NCBI GenBank assembly: GCA_021845555.1
Contig: JAJZVS010000278.1
Location: 1-5,127 of the forward strand
Direction: 5' to 3'
Origin: Pseudomonadota bacterium
GTDB lineage: Bacteria > Pseudomonadota > Alphaproteobacteria > Acetobacterales > Acetobacteraceae
Length of the DNA: 5,127 bases
Shown: one piece after another, positions 1-4,916 of the stretch
Position numbering within the stretch: position 1 is the stretch's first letter
Layout of the letters: each line of letters opens with the position of its first letter
Position numbers and translations under genes: made by a program
The notes under the pieces: generated by a model
Told to the model about the DNA's origin: nothing
Database searches by the model: none
The model's input: the letters and a program-made list of their open reading frames with translations, nothing else

Positions 1-20
1 CCCCGCCCGGGCGCCTCTCC

Positions 21-123
21 GTCCTGGCCGGGCCTGACCCGGCCATCCACCCACCGGCGATCGGGCCATGCGGCCCCGCCCGCACGGGCGGGGGCGGATA
101 GCCGGGTCAAGCCCGGCCAGGAC
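21..123. repeat. Composite palindromic element (inverted 28-bp repeats with central hairpin)
   Basis: Positions 21-48 and 96-123 are inverted copies of one 28-bp sequence, matching at 26 of 28 bases (differences at 100 and 110). Each copy is itself a hairpin. The left copy has an 8-bp stem, TGGCCGGG (25-32) with CCCGGCCA (38-45), around a 5-base loop; the right copy has a 6-bp stem, 101-106 with 112-117. Between them lies a third hairpin, CCCCGCCC (74-81) with GGGCGGGG (86-93), with loop GCAC. The whole 103 bp looks like a REP/BIME-type or small MITE-type intergenic repeat. From memory, GGCCGGG-N5-CCCGGCC repeats are common between genes in high-GC alphaproteobacteria, but this could not be checked here. 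It ends 22 bases before the aminotransferase Shine-Dalgarno, so it lies in that gene's promoter or leader region. Confidence 0.75.
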
Positions 124-145
124 GGGTTGGCCCGCGTTGCTGCCC

Positions 146-151
146 GGAGGT
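146..151 (+). promoter_or_regulatory. Ribosome binding site of the aminotransferase
   Basis: GGAGGT is a near-perfect Shine-Dalgarno sequence, 7 bases before the ATG at 159. It fixes that ATG as the start. Confidence 0.85.
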
Positions 152-158
152 TTGTCTG

Positions 159-1361
159 ATGCCCGCGCTCGCCGCCCGCCTGTCCCGCGTCGAGGTCGCG
201 GCCAGCACCACCATGACTCTGCGGGCCCGCGAATTGCGCGCTCAGGGCATCGACGTGATCGCGCTGACCCTGGGCGAACCCGGCTTCGCCACCCCGCGCC
301 CGGCGATCGAGGCCGGCTATCAGGCGGCGCTGCGCGGGGAGACGAAATACCCGCCGCAGGACGGCACGCCCGCACTGAAAGCCGCGATCCAGCGCAAGTT
401 CCGCCGCGATTCGGGACTCGACTTCGGGCTCGACCAGATCAGCGTCGGCAACGGCGGCAAGCAGTGCATCTACAACGCGCTCGCCGCCACGGTTGATCCG
501 GGGGACGAGGTGGTGATCCCGGTGCCGTCCTGGAACGCCTATCCGCTGATGACCAGGCTGCTCGACGGCGTGCCGGTGTTCGTGCCCTGCCCGCAGAACA
601 ACGGCTTCAAGCCGCGCGCGGAGGATATCGAGGCCGCCATCACGCCGCGCTCCAAGTGGTTGATCCTGAATAATCCGAACAACCCCTCCGGCGCCGCCTG
701 CTCGGCTGACGAACTCGCCGCGATCGCCGAGGTGCTGCGCCGGCACCCCGATCTGTGGATCATGTCGGACGACATGTACGAGCATCTGGTGTTCGACGGT
801 TTCCGCCACGCCACCATGGCCGCCGTCGCGCCCGATCTGGCGGACCGCACGCTGACCATCAGCGGCGTGTCCAAGACCTACGCCATGACCGGCTGGCGCA
901 TCGGCTTCGCCGCCGGGCCGCGCGCGCTGATCAAGGCGATGGTGAACATGCAGGGGCAGATCACCGCCGGCGTGTCCACCGTCGGCCAGGCCGCCGCCGC
1001 CGCCGCGCTGGACGGCCCGCAGGAAGGCATCGCCGAGATGGTGGCGGCCTACCAGCGCCGCCGCGACCTGGCGGTGGAGATGCTGAACGCCTGCCGCGGC
1101 CTGCAATGCCACAAGCCCGAAGGCGCGTTCTACGTGTTCCCCAACGTCGCCGGCTGCCTCGGCAAGACCACGCCGGGCGGGCGGCACATCGCCACCGATG
1201 CGGATTTCACCCGCGCCCTGCTGGAGGAAGCCCATGTGGCGCTGGTGCCCGGTGCCTCCTACGGCATGAGCCCCTACGTGCGGGTCAGCACCGCCTCGGA
1301 AGAAGCCGTGCTGGTGGAAGGCTGCCGGCGCATCGCCGCGTTCTGCGACACGCTGGGATGA
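159..1361 (+). CDS. PLP-dependent class I/II aminotransferase (AspC-like, fold type I)
   Basis: This 400-residue cytoplasmic enzyme should move an amino group between an amino acid and a 2-oxo acid using pyridoxal phosphate (PLP). Full family length and a strong Shine-Dalgarno support the start. Visible family features, by residue: GEP near 39-41; the phosphate-binding glycine loop GNGGKQ at 97-102; W125, the ring-stacking position; NNPNNPSG at 171-178, with N175 contacting PLP; D204 and Y207 in SDDMYEHL; the Schiff-base lysine K239 in SGVSKTYAMTGWR, followed by R247; and R375 in PYVRVS, the arginine that binds the substrate carboxylate. It resembles the alphaproteobacterial aspartate/prephenate aminotransferase group. 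It departs from the usual sequence at substrate-side positions: GEPGFATP instead of GEPDFDTP, PSWNAYP instead of PYWVSYP, and NNPNNPSG instead of NSPSNPTG. It may therefore be a paralogue with a different amino acid preference. The stop codon overlaps the next gene's start. Confidence 0.94.
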   Translation: MPALAARLSRVEVAASTTMTLRARELRAQGIDVIALTLGEPGFATPRPAIEAGYQAALRGETKYPPQDGTPALKAAIQRKFRRDSGLDFGLDQISVGNGGKQCIYNALAATVDPGDEVVIPVPSWNAYPLMTRLLDGVPVFVPCPQNNGFKPRAEDIEAAITPRSKWLILNNPNNPSGAACSADELAAIAEVLRRHPDLWIMSDDMYEHLVFDGFRHATMAAVAPDLADRTLTISGVSKTYAMTGWRIGFAAGPRALIKAMVNMQGQITAGVSTVGQAAAAAALDGPQEGIAEMVAAYQRRRDLAVEMLNACRGLQCHKPEGAFYVFPNVAGCLGKTTPGGRHIATDADFTRALLEEAHVALVPGASYGMSPYVRVSTASEEAVLVEGCRRIAAFCDTLG

Positions 1362-2395
1362 CGCCGCCGCTCCGGCCGGGGCGGGATGCGGACGCGGACG
1401 GGCTGATCGCGCTGATCGGCGCCTGCTGGGGCGAGTATCCCGGCATCGTGCTCGACGTCGATGGCGAAGTGCCGGAACTGCGCGCGCTCGCCAGCTATTT
1501 CGCGGGCGCGGGCGGCGCGTTGTGGGTGGCCGAGGCGGGGGGCACGATCGTCGGCATGATCGGCGTCCGTCCCGCCGCCGGGCCCGATGTTCCGCCCGGC
1601 CCGCCGGTCCCCGTTCCGCCGGTCCCCGTTCTGGGAACCTGGGAAATCTGCAAGCTCTACCTCGCCCGCGACCGGCGCGGCACCGGGCTGGCCGAGGCGC
1701 TGCTGCGCCAGGCCGAAACCCATGCGGTCGCGGCCGGCGCGGCGCGGCTGCTGCTGTGGTCGGACACGCGGTTCACCCGCGCGCATCGTTTCTACGAGAA
1801 GCACCACTACCTGCGCGCCGGGCCGATCCGCGCGCTGCACGATCTCTCGAACTCGCTGGAATTCGGCTACGCCAAGCCGATCGCCGGCTGCGCGACGCTG
1901 GACGCCGCCGCCGCCGCTTCCGCCGTGCGCCCGCTGGCGGCGCTGTCGGCGGTCTGCGCGGGGGCCGCGGACCGGCCGCTCCTGGCGGAGGACGCGGCGC
2001 GCGTGGTCTGGCAGCGCACCGCCGCCGCGGTCGCGGCGGGCACGCGCCGGCTGATCGTCGCCTGGGCCGACGGCGTGCTGGCCGGGACCGTCGGCCTCGA
2101 CCTTGCCACCCCGCCCGAGCAGCGCCACCGCGCGGAGGTGGCGGGGCTGCTGGTGCACCCGGCTTTCCGCCGCCGGGGCCTCGCCCGCGCGCTGCTCGCC
2201 CATGCCGGGCAGGAGGCCGCCGCCGCCGGGCGGACGCTGCTGACGGCGCAGACGCCGGAGGGGGAGGGGGCGTTTCTGCTGCGCGCCGAAGGCTGGACCG
2301 AGGCCGGGCGGATCCCGGACTACAGCCGCGACGCCGGCGGGACCCCGCAAGCGATGCTGTTCTGCTGGCGCGCGGTCACTGCCGCAGCAGCGTGA
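1358..2395 (+). CDS. Tandem GNAT-family N-acetyltransferase (two fused GNAT domains)
   Basis: This 345-residue protein contains two GNAT folds, which transfer acetyl from acetyl-CoA to an amine. Domain 1 spans about residues 4-175. Its strand and CoA loop are CKLYLARDRRGTGLAEALL (98-116), with the R-x-x-G-x-A motif at 107-112, followed by LWSDTRFTRAHRFYEK (133-148). Domain 2 spans about 188-340, with GLLVHPAFRRRGLARALL (263-280) and R-x-x-G-x-A at 271-276. Its end, GWTEAGRIPDYS (312-323), resembles the tabtoxin-resistance-like branch of GNATs. An alanine-rich linker (about 182-188) joins the domains. Both CoA loops look intact. The reading frame stays open far upstream, but the ATG at 1358 was chosen because it overlaps the aminotransferase stop (ATGA), the protein then begins directly with a GNAT domain, and the upstream part is a shadow of the aminotransferase. 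No good Shine-Dalgarno is present, which fits translational coupling. The substrate is unknown. Confidence 0.9.
   Translation: MTPPLRPGRDADADGLIALIGACWGEYPGIVLDVDGEVPELRALASYFAGAGGALWVAEAGGTIVGMIGVRPAAGPDVPPGPPVPVPPVPVLGTWEICKLYLARDRRGTGLAEALLRQAETHAVAAGAARLLLWSDTRFTRAHRFYEKHHYLRAGPIRALHDLSNSLEFGYAKPIAGCATLDAAAAASAVRPLAALSAVCAGAADRPLLAEDAARVVWQRTAAAVAAGTRRLIVAWADGVLAGTVGLDLATPPEQRHRAEVAGLLVHPAFRRRGLARALLAHAGQEAAAAGRTLLTAQTPEGEGAFLLRAEGWTEAGRIPDYSRDAGGTPQAMLFCWRAVTAAAA
1601..1630 (+). repeat. Exact 15-bp in-frame tandem duplication
   Basis: CCGCCGGTCCCCGTT occurs twice, back to back (1601-1615 and 1616-1630), with no mismatch. It encodes PPVPV-PPVPV at residues 82-91 of the double GNAT, in the loop just before the strand that leads into the first acetyl-CoA loop. 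Identity at every third base indicates a recent duplication. Confidence 0.95.
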
Positions 2396-2570
2396 CCAGC
2401 AGCAGGAACAACAGGATCGCCGCCGCCTGGAGGATAATGCGCCAGCGCATCAGCCGGTTCGACCGCTCGGGATCGCCGCCGCCGCGCGCCACGCCGATCA
2501 GCCCGGCGAACAGCACGCCGACCACGCCCAGCATCAACAGACCGATCAGAATCGCGAGGAAGATGCGCAT
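2376..2570 (-). CDS. HIG1-like twin transmembrane protein
   Basis: This small inner-membrane protein of 64 residues has two predicted helices, about 3-27 and 45-62. A short charged loop joins them (ARGGGDPERSNRLMRWR, 28-44). Length, topology and the ARGG...SN.LMRWR..LQ pattern match the HIG1 (hypoxia-induced gene 1) family, including bacterial forms called twin transmembrane protein. The HIG1 signature (Q/I)-x3-(R/H)-x-R-x3-Q appears as N38-x3-R42-W43-R44-x3-Q48, with Asn in the first place. Eukaryotic relatives associate with cytochrome c oxidase and respiratory supercomplexes; a similar role here is inference. The ATG at 2570 gives the full family length, but no clear Shine-Dalgarno precedes it (CCCACC sits there), so initiation may be weak or leaderless. 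The last 20 bp overlap the end of the convergent double-GNAT gene. Upstream it faces the FUSC gene across a divergent 172-bp spacer. Confidence 0.85.
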   Translation of the reverse strand: MRIFLAILIGLLMLGVVGVLFAGLIGVARGGGDPERSNRLMRWRIILQAAAILLFLLLVTLLRQ

Positions 2571-2657
2571 CGGTGGGATTTAGTGCGGATTTCCCGCCGG
2601 CAACAGAGGCGCGCCATGACGGGAAGGCCAACCAGCCGACCGGCGCGGTTGCCAGCC

Positions 2658-2717
2658 GCGCCGCCCGGCGCCTATCACCGCGCCCGCCGGGCGCCTGTCA
2701 CCCTGCCCGCCGGGCAG
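2658..2717. repeat. Three tandem short palindromes upstream of the FUSC gene
   Basis: Three small hairpin-forming units repeat every 22-23 bp. Unit A (2658-2671) is GCGCC-GCCC-GGCGC. Unit B (2680-2694) is GCGCCC-GCC-GGGCGC. Unit C (2703-2717) is CTGCCC-GCC-GGGCAG. A is followed by CTATCACC (2672-2679) and B by the nearly identical CTGTCACC (2695-2702). The two outer base pairs of B and C differ on both sides while pairing is kept. The array ends 25 bases before the FUSC start. It may act as DNA sites about two helical turns apart or as RNA hairpins in the leader; the role is unknown. Confidence 0.7.
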
Positions 2718-2733
2718 CGCCGCCGCCCGCGCC

Positions 2734-2737
2734 GGAG
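2734..2737 (+). promoter_or_regulatory. Ribosome binding site of the FUSC gene
   Basis: GGAG lies 5 bases before the ATG at 2743. It supports that start, which also places the first predicted membrane helix about 20 residues into the protein, as expected for the family. Confidence 0.6.
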
Positions 2738-2742
2738 CGGGT

Positions 2743-4728
2743 ATGACGGACTCCTGGAGCGATTTTCTCGGCCTGGACCGGGCTGCCGTCGGCCACGGAT
2801 TGCGGCTGGCCCTCGCTGCCTGGCTCGCGCTGGCGATCGCGGTCGGGCTGCATATCGACAACCCCTATTGGGCGGCGATGCCGATCTGGGTGGTCACGCA
2901 AGCCACCCGCGGGCTGCTGCTGGAGCGGGCCGTGTTCCGCGTCCTCGGCACGCTGGCGGGCGCCGCCGCCGGGTTCGGCATCATGCGGGTCACCGGCAAT
3001 CCCTGGGTGCTGTTCGCGCTGCTCGGGCTCTGGGTCGCGGTGGCCGCCGGCCTGACCCACTTGCTGCGTGGGGTGCACGCCTACGCCGCCCTGCTGGCGG
3101 GCATGACCGCGGCGATCGTCGTGCTGCCGGCACTGCTGCGCCCTGCCTCCGCGGCCGCGCTCGGCCTGGCGCGGGTGGAATGCACGCTGATCGGCGTGTG
3201 CGTCGTCACCGCCGTCACCGGCCTGTTCACCCCGGATTCCGCGCGTGCCGATTTCTACCGCCGGGCCCGCCACCTGGCTGCCGACGCGGTGGCCTTCGCC
3301 GCCGCCATGGCCGGCGGCGCCGAACTCGCCCCGCATGCCGCGTCCGAGCGGCGGATCCTGGCCGGGATCACCGAGATCGATGCCGCCGCGGCGCTGGTTT
3401 CCGCCGGTTCGATCGAGGGCTACCGGCGGCTGCATGACGTGACCGCGCTGGTGGTGTCCTCGCTGGCGGTGATGGCCGCCGGGCGGGCGCTGCGCGGCCG
3501 GCGGCTGCGCAGCGGCGCCCTGCCCGAGGGGATCGAGGCCTGCCTGCGCGACACCGCGCTCCGCCTCCGCCACGGGGGCGGCGAGCCTGGCGTGCCCGCC
3601 TCCTGGGCCGCCGAGGAAGCCGCCCCGGCGCTGCGGCGCCTGCACGACGCGCTGACCCGGCTGCTGGCCGCCGCGGCGGCGCTGTCGGCCGGGTCGGTGG
3701 CGGCGGATGCGCGCTCCTTCGGCAGCAAGGCGGTCTATCTGGCGCCGCACCGGGACTGGCGGCTGGCGCGGCGCACCGGGCTGGTCGCGGGGGGCGGCAC
3801 GCTGCTCGCCGCGGTCGCGGGCTATCTCTCCGGCTGGCCGGCGGGGGAACTGGCGGCGCTCGGCGTCTGCATCTTCTCGATGGTGCTGAGCACGCAGCCG
3901 GTGCCGCGCACGGCGGCGGCGAAGCTGCTGGGGGGGATGCTCGCGGGCATCGCCGTGGCGACCGCGTACCGGTTCCTGGTGCAGCCGCGGATCGACGGAT
4001 TCCTGCCGCTGATGGCCTCGGTCGTGCCGGTGCTGCTGGTGGGCGGGCTGGCGCGCGCCGGCCGCAAGACCGCGATCCCGGCGATCGATTTCAACATGGG
4101 CTTCCTGCTGGCCGGACAGATCGGCATGGGGGCGGCCGGCGCGGCGGCGATCCTCGACGGCGCGGCGGCGCTCGCGCTGGCGGCCGGCGTGGTCTGCCTC
4201 GGTTTCATCCTGATGCCGACCCCGCCCTATCGGCGCGCGATGGCGGCGGCGGAGGCGATCCGGCGCGACCTCGCCCGCCTGATCGCGCGGCGGGAGCCGA
4301 CCGGGCCGGCGCGTTGGCATCCGCGCACAGCGCGGGAGATCCTGCGCCTCACGCTGCATTTCGGCCGCGCCGGGGCGCTGCTGCCAGAAGAAGGAAGGGC
4401 CGAGGCTTCCGGCAAGCCCGGTGGCCGCTCGCGTCCCCGCTCCGGCGCGCCGGGCGGCATCCTGGCCGCGTTGAGCTTCGGCCACGCGATCGGCGACCTT
4501 CAGGACGCCGCGGCCGACCCGGCGCTCGACCAGGCTTCCCGCGCGTCGGCCCGCGCGGCGCTCGCCACGCTGCGCCGCTTCGCCGCCGATCCGCGGGGGA
4601 TTGCTCAGGCGTTGCAGGCGCAGGCGCGCGGCGTGGGCGACGGCGAGACCCGGGCCGCGATCGAGGATGCCGCCGGGGCGCTGGCGGCCGGCGCGGCGCT
4701 GTTCGCGTTCGGCCAGGCGGATCGCTGA
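2743..4728 (+). CDS. FUSC-family (fusaric acid resistance / AaeB-like) inner-membrane transporter
   Basis: This 661-residue inner-membrane protein has the two-block FUSC layout. The first membrane block has about six helices (roughly residues 20-37, 42-56, 64-82, 87-105, 112-132, 145-163). It includes the family's DNPYWAAMPIWVVTQATRG (39-57) and the following VFRVLGTLAGAAAGF (64-78). A soluble alanine-rich and arginine-rich region follows (about 164-340). The second membrane block spans about 343-491 and contains TQPVPRTAAAKLLGGMLAG (384-402), an echo of the first-block motif. A cytoplasmic tail fills 492-661. Members such as AaeB and fusaric acid resistance proteins export aromatic acids or hydrophobic toxic compounds, usually with a periplasmic adaptor and sometimes an outer-membrane channel. 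No such partner lies in this window, so the substrate and partner are unknown. It appears to be transcribed alone from the divergent spacer, and an inverted repeat follows the stop closely. Confidence 0.9.
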   Translation: MTDSWSDFLGLDRAAVGHGLRLALAAWLALAIAVGLHIDNPYWAAMPIWVVTQATRGLLLERAVFRVLGTLAGAAAGFGIMRVTGNPWVLFALLGLWVAVAAGLTHLLRGVHAYAALLAGMTAAIVVLPALLRPASAAALGLARVECTLIGVCVVTAVTGLFTPDSARADFYRRARHLAADAVAFAAAMAGGAELAPHAASERRILAGITEIDAAAALVSAGSIEGYRRLHDVTALVVSSLAVMAAGRALRGRRLRSGALPEGIEACLRDTALRLRHGGGEPGVPASWAAEEAAPALRRLHDALTRLLAAAAALSAGSVAADARSFGSKAVYLAPHRDWRLARRTGLVAGGGTLLAAVAGYLSGWPAGELAALGVCIFSMVLSTQPVPRTAAAKLLGGMLAGIAVATAYRFLVQPRIDGFLPLMASVVPVLLVGGLARAGRKTAIPAIDFNMGFLLAGQIGMGAAGAAAILDGAAALALAAGVVCLGFILMPTPPYRRAMAAAEAIRRDLARLIARREPTGPARWHPRTAREILRLTLHFGRAGALLPEEGRAEASGKPGGRSRPRSGAPGGILAALSFGHAIGDLQDAAADPALDQASRASARAALATLRRFAADPRGIAQALQAQARGVGDGETRAAIEDAAGALAAGAALFAFGQADR

Positions 4729-4737
4729 CGGCGGGGC

Positions 4738-4765
4738 CGGGACGCGAGTCCGGATGCGCGTCCCG
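4738..4765 (+). terminator. Possible terminator hairpin after the FUSC gene
   Basis: A perfect 9-bp inverted repeat (4738-4746, CGGGACGCG, with 4757-4765, CGCGTCCCG) surrounds a 10-base loop, starting 9 bp after the FUSC stop. Position and strength suit a transcription terminator, but no T-run follows on either strand, so it may instead be an RNA-stabilising 3' hairpin. Confidence 0.45.
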
Positions 4766-4782
4766 AGTGGGTGCAACGGCCG

Positions 4783-4814
4783 CGGGCGATGCGATGACGG
4801 CGGAACATCGCCCG
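4783..4814 (-). terminator. Possible terminator or processing hairpin after tRNA-Leu
   Basis: A perfect 9-bp inverted repeat (4783-4791, CGGGCGATG, with 4806-4814, CATCGCCCG) encloses a 14-base loop. On the minus strand it begins 4 bases beyond the tRNA's last base (4819), where a tRNA transcript would end. No T-run follows, so termination is inferred from position and stem strength only. Confidence 0.45.
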
Positions 4815-4818
4815 GTCC

Positions 4819-4899
4819 TGCCCGCCGGGGGAGTCGAACCCCCACGTCTTGCGACTGCGGATTTTAAGTCCGCTGCGTCTACCGTTCCGCCAGGCGGGC
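4819..4899 (-). tRNA. tRNA-Leu (anticodon UAA)
   Basis: This 81-base tRNA gene reads UUA leucine codons. Read on the minus strand, the 7-bp acceptor stem is GCCCGCC with GGCGGGC, and the D arm has GCG pairing with CGC. The anticodon stem is GCGGA/TCCGC, with loop CTTAAAA (anticodon TAA). A long class II variable arm (GTC-GCAA-GAC) marks it as Leu rather than a class I tRNA. The T arm is GGGGG-TTCGACT-CCCCC. The discriminator is A, as leucine tRNAs require. The 3' CCA is not encoded (GGA follows) and must be added by the nucleotidyltransferase. It lies 17 bp downstream of the dehydrogenase stop on the same strand, so it may share that transcript. UUA should be a rare codon in such a GC-rich genome. 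Confidence 0.96.
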
Positions 4900-4916
4900 T
4901 GCGCGGGCGTCCGGGG

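Larger units (their letters stand above)
2571..2742. other. Divergent intergenic spacer between the HIG1-like and FUSC genes
   Basis: This 172-bp non-coding stretch must hold the start signals for both outward-facing genes. The part next to the HIG1-like gene (about 2571-2595) is the least GC-rich. An imperfectly supported inverted repeat (TTCCCG at 2591-2596, CGGGAA at 2620-2625) and three tandem palindromes (2658-2717) lie inside. I could not identify a -35/-10 promoter with confidence. Confidence 0.6.

Noticed and set aside
68..496. A 142-codon plus-strand open frame at the left end
   Set aside because: It runs through the palindromic element and then out of frame through the aminotransferase, with Arg/Pro-rich composition and no motif.
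755..1357. Upstream extension of the GNAT reading frame
   Set aside because: The extra N-terminal translation is Arg/His/Gly-rich and overlaps the aminotransferase out of frame. The ATG at 1358 gives a proper GNAT start.
1274..2350. A 358-codon minus-strand open frame opposite the double GNAT
   Set aside because: It has Arg/Gly-rich composition without motifs and lies opposite a well-supported GNAT gene; it is a GC-driven shadow.
2591..2625. Inverted repeat TTCCCG / CGGGAA in the divergent spacer
   Set aside because: A 6-bp stem with a 23-base loop is easily expected by chance; no partner signal supports an operator.
2702..2714. 13-base identity (CCTGCCCGCCGGG) with 4817-4829 at the 3' end of tRNA-Leu, as if an attachment-site copy
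   Set aside because: It is short and made of low-complexity G/C sequence, falls within a palindrome with its own explanation, and no integrase or island genes are present. Chance is likely.
2583..3437. A 284-codon plus-strand frame beginning in the divergent spacer
   Set aside because: Translation is Arg/Gly/Pro-rich and out of frame with the FUSC gene, which explains the region.
2698..4845. A 715-codon open frame on the minus strand opposite the FUSC gene
   Set aside because: Its translation is Arg/Gly/Pro/Gln-rich low-complexity sequence with no domain, as expected for the antisense of a GC-rich gene. The plus-strand frame has clear FUSC motifs and membrane helices.
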